Below are positions 9,907-19,564 of a stretch of 64,000 nt of DNA, piece after piece. Source of the stretch: Olleya sp. Hel_I_94 (lineage in GTDB: Bacteria; Bacteroidota; Bacteroidia; Flavobacteriales; Flavobacteriaceae); assembly GCF_007827365.1 (NCBI RefSeq), contig NZ_VISI01000002.1:1617001-1681000 (forward strand), written 5' to 3'. Below the pieces are notes generated by a model, which saw only the letters and a program-made list of their open reading frames with translations, was not told the origin of the DNA and ran no database searches. Numbering within the stretch: position 1 is the stretch's first letter; each line of letters opens with the position of its first letter. The position numbers were made by a program, and so were the translations under genes.

Positions 9907-10812
9907 TTAATTTCTACCTCTTCCACCACGTGATCTAAACATCTCGCGCATTTCTTCCATTTTTTTCTTTACAATGTCCTGGTATTCTTCCATAGTCACT
10001 TCTTTTCCTTTGGTTGGTTTTTTAATTTCGTTTTTATCAGAAGGATTCATAACAATTTTAGAACATAAAATAGTTGTTCTACCTGCATTAACCTCTAATA
10101 TTAAACCTGGAAGTCCCCAATATTCACCAGGACCACTATTAACTGGTATGTCCATTGTGTACCATGCAGTCACTTCAATTTCTTCTGGAATTTCAATATC
10201 ATCAAATGGATCTTTTGGTGCATCAGTTTTAGTGCTATCTTTTTCTACTTCTGCAACTTCTTTATTATCGTCCTTCTTTTTATCTCTATCATTTCCTCTT
10301 CTTCTCATATTTGTCCAATCTGCAGCGTCTACTTTTTTAGTAGCAGTTGCTTTAAAAGCGGTGTATTTACCGATCTGCTTAGACTCGCCACTCATTTTCC
10401 AATCTAATTTTACTAAACTATCTTTAATTAAAAATTGCTTTCCAAAAAACTCTTGGTCATGTAATAGTACGTTTTCTTTTACATCCTTATAGATTGTTCC
10501 AGCAGCCATTCCACCCATCATAAAACCTCTTCCTCCACCACCAGGAGCATCTAATGCTTCATCTTCTTTATAAGTAGATTCTGATTTATTAAAATCTAGT
10601 ATAAATGTCTTTTCAAGCATTGTTTTCATACGCTCCATTATCATTTTTTTTCGCTCTGGACTTAACTCACGACCACCAAAATTATCCATATCCATAGTCG
10701 TTTTTGACATGTAAGTTGCCTGACCCTGAAAAGCATCTTGCGCAAAAACGCTTGAAGTGATAATCAATACTAACAGTGTTGCTAGATTTTTAAAAGTTGA
10801 TTTTAATTTCAT
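9907..10812 (-). CDS. GLPGLI family secreted protein
   Basis: This is a 301-residue exported protein with a signal peptide (about residues 1-24, ending SSVFAQ). It carries the diagnostic GLPGLI hexapeptide at residues 233-238. The family is Bacteroidota-specific and usually sits beside an outer-membrane barrel gene, as here; its biochemical role is not established. This member is unusually rich in methionine (KKMIMERMKTM and GFMMGGMAAG). It also has a central acidic/basic low-complexity stretch (DRDKKKDDNKEVAEVEKD) and a basic glycine-arginine C-terminus. The methionine clusters could hint at soft-metal contact, but that is only inference. It is the first gene of the two-gene unit. Confidence 0.9.
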   Translation of the reverse strand: MKLKSTFKNLATLLVLIITSSVFAQDAFQGQATYMSKTTMDMDNFGGRELSPERKKMIMERMKTMLEKTFILDFNKSESTYKEDEALDAPGGGGRGFMMGGMAAGTIYKDVKENVLLHDQEFFGKQFLIKDSLVKLDWKMSGESKQIGKYTAFKATATKKVDAADWTNMRRRGNDRDKKKDDNKEVAEVEKDSTKTDAPKDPFDDIEIPEEIEVTAWYTMDIPVNSGPGEYWGLPGLILEVNAGRTTILCSKIVMNPSDKNEIKKPTKGKEVTMEEYQDIVKKKMEEMREMFRSRGGRGRN

Positions 10813-10968
10813 TTTATTTAAATTTTATTGTTTGATATTCCACACTTTAGACTCTTATTTTTACAGATAGTTTAATCCATAACAGATAAAAGTTACTAAT
10901 AAAAATATTAGTCTACTTGACAAACTAATTGTTACAGGTTTGGTTTAGTTTTTGTACATTGTTAACCC

Positions 10969-11748
10969 ATGAAACAACTAGTGCTTTTCTTTTTTATCAG
11001 CTGCTTAACACTGTCCGCTCAAAACAAAATATCTGCAAATTATATAGCAGTGGACAGCCTTAATGCTGATGTTTTTATTTCTAAAAATAATTTTGAAAAC
11101 CTGTATTATGTTCAAAATAATGTACTTTTTAAAAAATCTGATAAACACACTATTAATTACAGCAATATCCAATTAGGCAATATAACGTCTGTGCACACTT
11201 TTAATCCATTAAAAATTAATGTGTTTTATGGTGACTTAAACACTGTAATTATATTAGATAATAGATTAGCCGAAGTCTCTAAATTAGACTTTAACACGTT
11301 ACAACCTTATAAAAATATTTCTCACATTACAACGGGTTTTGACAATACGATATGGTTATTTAATCAAGATTTTCAATACTTAGAGTTGTATGATTATCAA
11401 ACCAAAACCACACGATATAAGACAATTCCGGTTAGCTCCAAAGTATTAGACCTGACTAGTAATTATAATTATTGTTGGCTTCTTACCGAAAACAACTTGT
11501 ATTGCTATAATTATTTTGGAAGCTTAGTTTATAAGTTTAAAAATGATGGCTACACAAACATTAAAGCTTACAACGAAAATTTAATACTTGAGAAAGAAAA
11601 TATATTAAATTTTTATAACCACGAAACAAAAACTATAAGTGCGATCGATATACCAAATATGTTAATAAGTCAGTTTTTTGTAACCAATCAAATCCTGTAT
11701 ATTTACACTCGCAAATTACTTTATCAATACCAACTTAAAACAGACTAA
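10969..11748 (+). CDS. Secreted protein of unknown function, possible beta-propeller
   Basis: I do not recognise a named family. The 259-residue protein has a clear N-terminal signal peptide (MKQLVLFFFISCLTLSAQ). Its body consists of repeated short beta-strand-like units with regularly spaced aromatic residues (YVQNNVLFKK, TTGFDNTIWLFNQ, NYNYCWLLTENNLYCYN). This looks like part of a propeller or a WD/PQQ-like fold. It is transcribed away from the GLPGLI gene, and its stop lies 2 bases before the deoxynucleoside kinase start, so the two are probably co-transcribed. Neighbourhood gives no firm functional clue. Confidence 0.75.
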   Translation: MKQLVLFFFISCLTLSAQNKISANYIAVDSLNADVFISKNNFENLYYVQNNVLFKKSDKHTINYSNIQLGNITSVHTFNPLKINVFYGDLNTVIILDNRLAEVSKLDFNTLQPYKNISHITTGFDNTIWLFNQDFQYLELYDYQTKTTRYKTIPVSSKVLDLTSNYNYCWLLTENNLYCYNYFGSLVYKFKNDGYTNIKAYNENLILEKENILNFYNHETKTISAIDIPNMLISQFFVTNQILYIYTRKLLYQYQLKTD

Positions 11749-11750
11749 CT

Positions 11751-12365
11751 ATGCACGTTGCCATAGCAGGAAATATAGGCGCAGGAAAAACGACGCTTAC
11801 TAAATTATTAGCCAAACACTTTAACTGGGAGGCTCAATTAGAGGACGTTGTAGACAACCCTTACCTTGACGATTTTTACAATCAAATGGAGCGTTGGAGT
11901 TTTAACTTACAGGTTTACTTTTTGAATAGTCGTTTTAGACAAGTATCGCAAATTCGCGAAAGCGGAAGAGATATTATTCAGGATAGAACAATATATGAGG
12001 ATGCGCACATTTTTGCTCCTAATTTACATGCAATGGGTTTAATGACCAATCGTGATTTTGAAAACTATAAATCGTTATTTGATTTAATGGAAGGTTTTGT
12101 TGAAGGTCCAGATTTATTAATTTACTTACGTAGCTCTATCCCAAATCTAGTATCTCAAATACATAAACGTGGTCGTGATTACGAAAACTCAATTAGTATT
12201 GACTATTTAAGTAGATTAAACGAACGTTATGAAGCTTGGATCCATGGATATACTAAAGGTAATTTATTAGTAATTGATGTAGATAATATGGACTTTGTTG
12301 CTAATCCTGAAGATTTAGGAACTATAATTAATAAAATTGATGCTGAAATAAATGGGTTATTTTAG
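11751..12365 (+). CDS. Deoxynucleoside kinase
   Basis: This kinase phosphorylates deoxynucleosides (probably deoxyadenosine or deoxyguanosine, or a mixed set) for the dNTP salvage pathway. The 204-residue protein has the Walker A loop GNIGAGKTT at residues 7-15. The substrate-binding stretch SFNLQVYFLNSRF and the catalytic QDRTIYEDAHIF segment (the DRS/ERS-type motif of the family) follow. The lid region is KRGRDYE. A second kinase of the same family is fused to HPPK in this window, so the organism has at least two. Substrate preference cannot be read from sequence alone. Confidence 0.92.
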   Translation: MHVAIAGNIGAGKTTLTKLLAKHFNWEAQLEDVVDNPYLDDFYNQMERWSFNLQVYFLNSRFRQVSQIRESGRDIIQDRTIYEDAHIFAPNLHAMGLMTNRDFENYKSLFDLMEGFVEGPDLLIYLRSSIPNLVSQIHKRGRDYENSISIDYLSRLNERYEAWIHGYTKGNLLVIDVDNMDFVANPEDLGTIINKIDAEINGLF

Positions 12366-12400
12366 AATAACTTAACTTGTTTAAAAAACAGTTTAAATAT

Positions 12401-12434
12401 AAAAAAGGTTACATAATTATGTGACCTTTTTTTA
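12401..12434. terminator. Bidirectional terminator after the deoxynucleoside kinase gene
   Basis: The arms AAAAAAGGTTACAT and ATGTGACCTTTTTT form a stem with one G-T pair around AATT. They lie between convergent genes, with A and T runs on the two sides. Confidence 0.8.
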
Positions 12435-12449
12435 TGACTATAAGGGTAA

Positions 12450-13454
12450 CTACTTAATAAATCCGTTTGTCCTAGCATGTATTATAGCGTCCTTGCTAGA
12501 ATTAACTAATAAAACAGGCGTTGTATTATAAGCGTTAAGTAAACTTTTTACTCGTTTAATTTTTTTATTATCGTTTACGCTTCTTAAATAAACCGCTTTA
12601 ATACGATTGGGAAAAGTATTAACAATCTCTAGATAAATATCTGGATCATGCTCTCCACTATCACCTATTAATATAAAAGTGAAGTCTGGATATGTCTTTA
12701 ATATGTTTTGTATTTCTAACTGTTTTGCTGGCTTACAAGTAGATGACTTTTTCTTAAAAATAGTTCTGAAACTTCTAAGTAAAATAGGGCCTTTTGGGAA
12801 ATTATTTTTTTTGAGAAAAAACTCTAAGTAGCGATACAAATTCCATGGACTATGACTAACATAAAAAATAGGATTAGCCTTATTTCCATTTGGTCCTTTG
12901 TGCAATAAATGATAAAACTCAGCAGCGCCTTCCAATGGTATTCTATTTTGAGCATGCTTAAAAAAAGTATTATATAGTACACGCCATTTTAATATAGAAA
13001 CCACTCCTGTATGTAATATAGTGTCATCAATATCACTAATAATTCCAAAATCAGAATTTAAATTAGGGATAAGTATTTGCGCAGGAAACTTATTTTGATT
13101 TTGTATGGTTCGCTTTAGGGTAGCATCATCATAGGCGACTTCAATATTTAACCAACCTTCAGTATTTATGAATACCTCAACATCCTCAATTGCTCTGTCT
13201 ATTTTGTAATAACCATCTTTATCTGTCTTGGTATAAATGACTTTATTATTAGGCAATGTTATTTTTAGCTTTGTCTTTTTAACCTCATCTGTTTCAAATC
13301 TTTTCCATGTATTTAAAACTAAAGCTAGTAAGCTTTTTTGTTCTAAATCAATAGTTTCATCCTCCAACGCACGACCACGATGGTATAATCGCTTAGATGT
13401 ACCATAACTTAAAAATGAAATAATTTGTAAAGGATCTTTCTTAAACCAACTCAT
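12450..13454 (-). CDS. App1-family (DUF2183) phosphatase-domain protein
   Basis: The C-terminal half carries the App1/DUF2183 HAD-type phosphatase domain, with DIDDT at residues 141-145, YVSHSPWNLY, and FILIGDSGEHDPDIY as the second acidic motif. In yeast the family hydrolyses phosphatidate; the bacterial substrate is not known. The N-terminal part resembles a small beta-sandwich. I place the start at the ATG at 13454 (MSWFKKDP), giving 334 residues. The frame can be extended to an ATG at 13493, but that codon lies inside the terminator hairpin of the upstream pyrophosphatase gene. The extension would also add an unlikely hydrophobic leader. The gene follows hppA in the same direction. Confidence 0.82.
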   Translation of the reverse strand: MSWFKKDPLQIISFLSYGTSKRLYHRGRALEDETIDLEQKSLLALVLNTWKRFETDEVKKTKLKITLPNNKVIYTKTDKDGYYKIDRAIEDVEVFINTEGWLNIEVAYDDATLKRTIQNQNKFPAQILIPNLNSDFGIISDIDDTILHTGVVSILKWRVLYNTFFKHAQNRIPLEGAAEFYHLLHKGPNGNKANPIFYVSHSPWNLYRYLEFFLKKNNFPKGPILLRSFRTIFKKKSSTCKPAKQLEIQNILKTYPDFTFILIGDSGEHDPDIYLEIVNTFPNRIKAVYLRSVNDNKKIKRVKSLLNAYNTTPVLLVNSSKDAIIHARTNGFIK

Positions 13455-13471
13455 CACATCAAATATAATAT

Positions 13472-13503
13472 AAAAAAAACCTGCTAAAGTCATTAGCAGG
13501 TTT
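13472..13503 (-). terminator. Rho-independent terminator after hppA
   Basis: On the minus strand the stem CCTGCTAA / TTAGCAGG (extended by AAA/TTT) with a five-base loop is followed by eight T. It sits 24 bases after the hppA stop and just before the App1-like gene. Confidence 0.85.
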
Positions 13504-13527
13504 AAAATTTAAATTTCTGATAATGGA

Positions 13528-15945
13528 TTACCCTTTTTTGACATCAATTTTTTTAATTGTTTTTTTGTTTTGTTCAGTCGCTACATTATTAGACGCTTCA
13601 AAGTCTCTTAATTTAGCATCTACATCTTCCTTACTTCCTCTAAAGCGTTCTTGTTTAACAACCTCTTGTCCATCAATAATTACAGAATAAGTTATTGTTG
13701 CCTCAGCAATATTTTCGTTAACTATCATTTCTTTTTCAATAGTTACTTGGTCTGTATTAGCTACTCCAGTTTCAGTATGACCTCCTAAAATTGGTGCAAT
13801 CACTAAACCAATTAAACAGGTTAACTTAATTAAAATATTCATTGATGGTCCAGAAGTATCTTTAAATGGATCTCCAACAGTATCTCCTGTTACTGCTGCT
13901 TTATGTGCATCACTTCCTTTAAAAGTCATCTCACCATTAATTTCGACACCTGCTTCAAAAGATTTTTTTGCATTATCCCATGCGCCTCCAGCATTATTCT
14001 GAAAAATAGCCCAAAGCACACCACTTACCGTAACACCAGCCATGTAACCTCCTAGCATTTCAGCAATTGCTAAATGTTTCATTCCAAAAATCATAGGAAC
14101 AAAAGCAATAACCAAAGGAAACCCAATGGTTAATAATCCTGGTAACATCATTTCTTTTAAAGATGCTTTAGTTGAAATAGCAACACACTTATCGTATTCT
14201 GGCTTACCTGTACCTTCCATTATACCTGGAATATCTCTAAACTGTCTACGCACTTCTTCAACCATTTCCATAGCTGCTTTTCCTACAGCATTCATTGCCA
14301 ATGCAGAAAAAACTACAGGTACCATTCCTCCAACAAATAACATTGCTAAAACTGGTGCTTTAAAAATATTAATTCCGTCAATACCTGTAAATGTAACATA
14401 AGCAGCAAATAAGGCTAATGATGTTAATGCTGCAGACGCAATCGCAAAACCTTTACCAGTTGCTGCAGTTGTGTTTCCAACCGAGTCTAGTATATCTGTA
14501 CGTTCTCTTACAATTGGTTCTTGCTCACTCATTTCGGCAATACCTCCTGCATTATCAGATATTGGTCCAAATGCATCAATTGCTAATTGCATTGCTGTAG
14601 TCGCCATCATTGCAGAGGCTGCTAAAGCAACACCATAAAATCCTGCCAATGCGTACGATGCCCATATTGCTCCTGCAAATAGTAATACTGAAGGAAATGT
14701 AGATATCATACCTGTTGCTAAACCTGCAATAATATTTGTTCCTGCTCCTGTACTAGACTGTTGTACTATTTTTAAAATTGGCTTTTTACCTAATCCTGTA
14801 TAATATTCGGTTACCGAAGAAATTACTGCTCCTACAAATAGACCCACTAAAGTTGCATAAAACACTCTTATGCTAGAAATATCTTGTAAACCTTCTCCAA
14901 AAAAGTTCATTTGCATTGTTTCTGGTAGCATCCAAGTCACTAATCCATAACATGCAGCAGCAACTAAACCAATAGACACCCAGTTTCCAAGGTTCAAAGC
15001 TCCCATTACTTGTGACTCTTTAGCGTCATTACTACTAATTTTAACTAATAGCGTTCCAATTATAGAAATTATTATTCCCACTCCTGCAATAGACATAGGA
15101 AGTAAAATAGGACCAATACCTCCAAAAGCATCAGTGATTGCTCCACCCATATCTTTAATAACATAGTTACCTAAAACCATTGCTGCTAAAACAGTTGCAA
15201 CATACGATCCAAATAAATCGGCTCCCATACCAGCAACGTCTCCAACATTATCACCAACATTATCTGCAATAGTAGCAGGATTACGTGGATCGTCTTCTGG
15301 TATACCAGCTTCTACTTTACCTACTAAATCAGCTCCAACATCTGCAGCTTTAGTGTAAATCCCTCCACCAACTCTTGCGAATAGCGCGATAGACTCTGCT
15401 CCTAATGAAAAACCAGCTAAAGTCTCTAATACAATAGTCATATCCATAGTATTAGTCCAAGCTCCATCCATAAATATTTGAAAGAATGCTATAAAAAATA
15501 TCGTTAAACCTAACACTGCTAATCCTGCAACACCTAATCCCATGACAGTTCCTCCTCCAAACGAAATTTTAAGCGCATTTGGTAGACTTGTTCTTGCAGC
15601 TTGTGTAGTCCTAACATTTGTTTTAGTTGCTATTTTCATTCCGATATTTCCTGCAGCTGCAGAAAAAACAGCTCCACATACAAAGGCTATTACAATTAAA
15701 TAACTTGTAGTTGGTACAAAATATGCGACAACAGCAAGTAGCACACTTACTATAACCACAAAAACTGACAACAATCTATATTCTGCGTTTAGAAAAGCTA
15801 GAGCACCTTCGTAGATATGGTCCGAAATCTCTTTCATTTTACCATCACCTGCATCTTGCTTCATTACCCAAGATTGTTTAATAACCATGTAAATTAAGCC
15901 CAAAATTGCCATAGCAATAGGCATATAAATCATCATTGATTCCAT
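13528..15945 (-). CDS. hppA: Membrane-bound ion-translocating pyrophosphatase (K+-dependent type), with C-terminal extension
   Basis: This integral membrane pyrophosphatase couples PPi hydrolysis to Na+ and/or H+ export. The core has about 16 helices. It shows the catalytic cluster [19 protein letters not shown] plus the later [11 protein letters not shown] and [15 protein letters not shown] motifs. The sequence [10 protein letters not shown] has alanine where K+-independent enzymes have lysine. This points to the K+-dependent subgroup, many of which pump Na+. The protein is 805 residues long because about 82 hydrophilic residues follow the usual end at PILGGH. A soluble pyrophosphatase gene lies about 250 bases upstream on the same strand but has its own terminator. 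The start ATG at 15945 is followed by MMIYMP, so a start three codons in is also possible. Confidence 0.95.
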   Translation of the reverse strand: MESMMIYMPIAMAILGLIYMVIKQSWVMKQDAGDGKMKEISDHIYEGALAFLNAEYRLLSVFVVIVSVLLAVVAYFVPTTSYLIVIAFVCGAVFSAAAGNIGMKIATKTNVRTTQAARTSLPNALKISFGGGTVMGLGVAGLAVLGLTIFFIAFFQIFMDGAWTNTMDMTIVLETLAGFSLGAESIALFARVGGGIYTKAADVGADLVGKVEAGIPEDDPRNPATIADNVGDNVGDVAGMGADLFGSYVATVLAAMVLGNYVIKDMGGAITDAFGGIGPILLPMSIAGVGIIISIIGTLLVKISSNDAKESQVMGALNLGNWVSIGLVAAACYGLVTWMLPETMQMNFFGEGLQDISSIRVFYATLVGLFVGAVISSVTEYYTGLGKKPILKIVQQSSTGAGTNIIAGLATGMISTFPSVLLFAGAIWASYALAGFYGVALAASAMMATTAMQLAIDAFGPISDNAGGIAEMSEQEPIVRERTDILDSVGNTTAATGKGFAIASAALTSLALFAAYVTFTGIDGINIFKAPVLAMLFVGGMVPVVFSALAMNAVGKAAMEMVEEVRRQFRDIPGIMEGTGKPEYDKCVAISTKASLKEMMLPGLLTIGFPLVIAFVPMIFGMKHLAIAEMLGGYMAGVTVSGVLWAIFQNNAGGAWDNAKKSFEAGVEINGEMTFKGSDAHKAAVTGDTVGDPFKDTSGPSMNILIKLTCLIGLVIAPILGGHTETGVANTDQVTIEKEMIVNENIAEATITYSVIIDGQEVVKQERFRGSKEDVDAKLRDFEASNNVATEQNKKTIKKIDVKKG

Positions 15946-16141
15946 ATAAGTTTGTTTGATTAGTTTTTAATTACTGCTAAAGTAACAAAATCAAACAGAA
16001 GTTAAAATATTAACATCGCAATTTTTTAACATTAAATTTACATTTATAATAATATTTAAAAACAAAACAGGAATTATTATTTACTATTACGACAAAACCA
16101 CAAGTCCTTACAAAACAGATAAATCAAATAGTATTGCAAAC

Positions 16142-16177
16142 AAAAAACCCTCTCATTATACAATGAGAGGGTTTTAA
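16142..16177 (-). terminator. Rho-independent terminator after ppa
   Basis: The stem CCCTCTCATT / AATGAGAGGG has a four-base loop. Read on the minus strand it ends in a T run, about 20 bases after the ppa stop. Confidence 0.88.
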
Positions 16178-16197
16178 TTAAAATTTAGATGTATTAC

Positions 16198-16725
16198 TTA
16201 GATAGTAAAATCTCCATTTGTTTTATGCTCGCTATTTTCATAACGCTCTACACATTTGTTTAAGATTTCATATGCCTCTTTAGCATCTCCCCATCCACCA
16301 ACATCAACTTTCTTTTTCTCTAAGTCTTTATACACTTGAAAAAAGTGAGTAATTTCTTTTATTCTATGTGGATTTAAATCCTCGATATCATTACAGCTAT
16401 TCCAAATAGGATCTGTAACTGGTACACAAATTATTTTTTCATCAGGACCTTTTTCATCTGCCATATGGAAAACACCAATTGGTTTTACTTCCATTACACA
16501 CATTGGAAAAGTAGGTTCTGTTCCCATTACTAAAACATCTAATGGATCTCCATCTAAAGCTAAAGTTTCTGGTATAAAACCATAATCTCCTGGATACATC
16601 ATTGAAGAAAACAACATACGATCAAAACGAATTTTGTTTAATTCAAAATCGTACTCATACTTGTTTCTACTTCCTTTAGGTATTTCAATTAATACGTCAA
16701 ATGTCTTTTTTCCAGATGGACTCAT
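16198..16725 (-). CDS. ppa: Soluble inorganic pyrophosphatase, family I
   Basis: This cytosolic enzyme hydrolyses pyrophosphate and so pulls biosynthetic reactions forward. The 175-residue length is normal for family I. The metal-binding signature DGDPLD is at residues 58-63, and other active-site parts are visible, such as KYEYDFE and PGDYGFIPETLA. It lies upstream of the membrane pyrophosphatase in the same direction, but a clear terminator separates them, so they are probably separate transcripts. The 260-base region upstream holds a small inverted repeat (16743-16757) and two TGTACAAT copies 21 bases apart (16932 and 16953). No confident promoter was found. Confidence 0.96.
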   Translation of the reverse strand: MSPSGKKTFDVLIEIPKGSRNKYEYDFELNKIRFDRMLFSSMMYPGDYGFIPETLALDGDPLDVLVMGTEPTFPMCVMEVKPIGVFHMADEKGPDEKIICVPVTDPIWNSCNDIEDLNPHRIKEITHFFQVYKDLEKKKVDVGGWGDAKEAYEILNKCVERYENSEHKTNGDFTI

Positions 16726-16986
16726 ATAATATTATTTTAGTTTTCCGTCAAGCGGAATTTAAATTTTGCTTTACTTTTTCGGCTTGCAAAAGTACAAGAT
16801 TATTTAGGTTTTGACAAATATAAAAAACGAAAAATACCGATTAAGGTTTTAATTGTTAAGTTAATATAAAATCAACCGCTAAACTTTTGTAATAATTAAA
16901 AATAATCCTAATTATTTGTTTTAGTAATTCCTGTACAATTAATATTTATCCTTGTACAATATACAGTAAACGTGTCGTGTTTTTAT

Positions 16987-19488
16987 TTAAAAATAAAAGC
17001 CAAAGCTTCCTGTAACTCCAAATTTTCTGGCATCTGGGTTGGTTACTGCGTTTAAGTAATTACCTCTAAAATTAAAATCTATTCTTAATACTTTAAAGAT
17101 GTTACCTACTCCAACACTATACTCGTAATACGCTTCTTTAGTTGGCGCTCTATATATTAATCCCGAAGCATTTATATCGCGATTTTCTTGACTAACATCT
17201 CCAATAACACCTCTTGCACCAACTATGGCTCTTAAATTATATTTTTTTAAGAATGGTATACGAGAAAACAGACGTCCATTAAAATTATGCTCGACATGTA
17301 ACGTTGCATATTCATCTGTAACAAACTCGTAAAAATCTAAATTAGAAAAGGTGTTGTAAATTGAAAAATAACTTTGATTTCCAGGTACAACACTTAATAA
17401 ACCTAATGGTACTTCACCATAAGTCTTACCTGCTTCTACGGTTGTGTATAATCGTCCAAAACCACCTAAAGACCATGGTTGTGTATATGAAAATTGTAAT
17501 TTAGTATAATCAAAATCACTGTCTAAAACCCCTTGATTACCAACTGATACTTGTGCAAATAATCTAGCAAAGTCATCATTTTTAGTTCGTCTTTCTACAC
17601 CATAACCTGTCATTTCTCTGTTAGGGAAAAAGGACATAGAAAATGCTGTTTCGTATTGTTTAAGATCCGACTTGGTAGTGGTTTGTGTTGCATCTGTAAA
17701 GTAATCTAAACTAAAGGTTGGCGATGCTGACTCTAAAGTCCTGTAGCTTCCGCTAACACGTGTTACCAAATTTCTAAAAGGCTCTGCTTCGATTGATAAT
17801 GTACTTAAATTGATGTTTGTTAATTTATCGTTTGTACCTGTTCCAACTACTGAGCTACTGGCTAAACTTCGACCTAAAACATCTGTACTTGTTGTTAGAC
17901 TTGCTCCAATTTGCTCTACATCACGTCGGTTTCCTCCTGATATAATTAATCGACTACGTTTATCTAGTAACCATTTACCTGATAATCCATATTTAAATTT
18001 ATTATCCTTAAATCCATAGGCTGTATATCCTTCGATACGCCACATATCGTTTTGACCAAAGTATGTACGTCCACCTGCTCTTAGTCTTACGCCTTCTACT
18101 TCGTTATAACCAAAGGTTGAGAAGATTGGTCCATAATCCAAATTAAGCTCTGGAAACTCGACATAACCTGAAGCTAATATGCTTCCAAGATTATAAAGAC
18201 GTTTAAACTTTTGGGTGTTTTTTAATGAGTCTAACATGACATAAACACCTTTTTCGTCTTTACTTAAAGATTCCATTCTGTTTTTATCCCAAAAACTATC
18301 ATCTTGATTATAGATGTCTTGGTCAAAGGTGTAAACTTTTTCTTTATAAAATTTAGGATCTTTTACTTGATCAAACGTATAGTTATCATATAGTGTGGTA
18401 CGCTTACCGTAAATCCCCTTTGATTTTTCTTTTTTATTAAATGCAAAATCACTCATGAAGTAATCTCGTTTTATAAGAAAGACAGAATCGTTAAGGACTT
18501 CAAATTCTTGTTCTATATAAATCTCTTTAACCCAATTTATATTTGCGCTTTTAGAGGCTTGCATGTTAATTTCTTTGATAGCAAATGTGGTGTCCGCTAC
18601 CCAAAAATCTCCTTTAAAGGTTAACTCGTTTTTACGTCTTGGATAGTAAATAATATTATAACACCATTTGTTATCTATAAAACTACTGTCTGCTAGCACA
18701 TAATTATAGGTCTGAATTCCGGTTCTAGAAATTGGACTTGTAAAACTTTTATCAAAAAACTTTAAGTAGTTATCATATACATCGTAATCCGAGTATAGGT
18801 CATCAACAAAATCTATTATAATTTGATTATTACTAAATCCTGAGTTTTTATTACCTTTTAATACTTCGCGTTTTTCATTAATAATATTATCACCATACAC
18901 TTGGCTAGAGGACTCATTAATAAACATTGGTAAATACGTTTTACCTGTTACGTTAGAGGTATCTACTTGCTCAAAAACAAACTCCATACCTTTAAATAGC
19001 TTACTTTTCATTAATGAGCTATCGATTGTATTTAGGTCAAATTCTACTTTTTCGTATTTATCGTATTGGTATTGTTTGTACTTTTTTAATCCATTGCTAC
19101 GTTTATTTGCCCATATTTTTCGAAGGATATCAATCGCTGGATTATTTTTTTTGGACTGCTTACCAGATACTATGACTACTTCATCTAAAGCTGCAACTTC
19201 TTCTTTTAAAATTACTTTTAAGTCGTAATTTACTTTTTTAGTTAGTTTAATTTCTTGGGTTTCAAAACTTATAAATGATATGGATAGTGTTTCCCAAGTA
19301 TTACTATCTTCCATATAAAAACGTCCTTCTTCATTAGTAATAACACCAATTGAAGACCCTTTAAAAATTACATTCGCAAATGACACTGGTTGATCATACT
19401 CATCAAACACAACACCACTTACTTTTGTTTGTGCAATTGCAAAAAGACTTCCGAATAAAAAAAAGAGGCAAAAAAGTTTACTATTCAT
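16987..19488 (-). CDS. DUF5686 family outer-membrane protein with carboxypeptidase-like regulatory domain
   Basis: This 833-residue protein has a signal peptide (about 1-19, LFAIAQ). A carboxypeptidase-regulatory-like domain with VSGVVFDEYDQPVSFANV occupies roughly residues 22-100. The long DUF5686 region contains IRKIWANKRSN-like helices, YNIIYYPRRKNELTFKGDFW and AIKEINMQAS. The C-terminal third looks like barrel strands (RLRAGGRTYFG through FGVTGSFGFYF, ending in an aromatic residue). The family is common in Bacteroidota outer membranes but has no proven function. It is probably surface-associated and stands downstream of pdhB, beyond that gene's terminator. Confidence 0.88.
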   Translation of the reverse strand: MNSKLFCLFFLFGSLFAIAQTKVSGVVFDEYDQPVSFANVIFKGSSIGVITNEEGRFYMEDSNTWETLSISFISFETQEIKLTKKVNYDLKVILKEEVAALDEVVIVSGKQSKKNNPAIDILRKIWANKRSNGLKKYKQYQYDKYEKVEFDLNTIDSSLMKSKLFKGMEFVFEQVDTSNVTGKTYLPMFINESSSQVYGDNIINEKREVLKGNKNSGFSNNQIIIDFVDDLYSDYDVYDNYLKFFDKSFTSPISRTGIQTYNYVLADSSFIDNKWCYNIIYYPRRKNELTFKGDFWVADTTFAIKEINMQASKSANINWVKEIYIEQEFEVLNDSVFLIKRDYFMSDFAFNKKEKSKGIYGKRTTLYDNYTFDQVKDPKFYKEKVYTFDQDIYNQDDSFWDKNRMESLSKDEKGVYVMLDSLKNTQKFKRLYNLGSILASGYVEFPELNLDYGPIFSTFGYNEVEGVRLRAGGRTYFGQNDMWRIEGYTAYGFKDNKFKYGLSGKWLLDKRSRLIISGGNRRDVEQIGASLTTSTDVLGRSLASSSVVGTGTNDKLTNINLSTLSIEAEPFRNLVTRVSGSYRTLESASPTFSLDYFTDATQTTTKSDLKQYETAFSMSFFPNREMTGYGVERRTKNDDFARLFAQVSVGNQGVLDSDFDYTKLQFSYTQPWSLGGFGRLYTTVEAGKTYGEVPLGLLSVVPGNQSYFSIYNTFSNLDFYEFVTDEYATLHVEHNFNGRLFSRIPFLKKYNLRAIVGARGVIGDVSQENRDINASGLIYRAPTKEAYYEYSVGVGNIFKVLRIDFNFRGNYLNAVTNPDARKFGVTGSFGFYF

Positions 19489-19505
19489 ATATGGTTATTT
19501 AATAC

Positions 19506-19542
19506 AAAAAGCTTCATCAACAATCATGCTAATGAAGCTTTT
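19506..19542 (-). terminator. Terminator after pdhB
   Basis: An 11-bp stem (AAAAGCTTCAT / ATGAAGCTTTT) with a 14-base loop ends in a T run on the minus strand. It lies about 22 bases after the pdhB stop and before the DUF5686 gene. Confidence 0.8.
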
Positions 19543-19564
19543 GATAAATCTAAAATACTATTTT

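Noticed and set aside
9974..10492. A 172-codon plus-strand frame opposite the GLPGLI gene
   Set aside because: It is antisense to a well-supported exported protein. Its serine/leucine-rich composition is typical of a reverse reading of lysine-rich coding sequence.
13455..13493. Longer start for the App1-like protein
   Set aside because: That ATG lies within the terminator hairpin of the upstream gene, and the added residues form an implausible leader.
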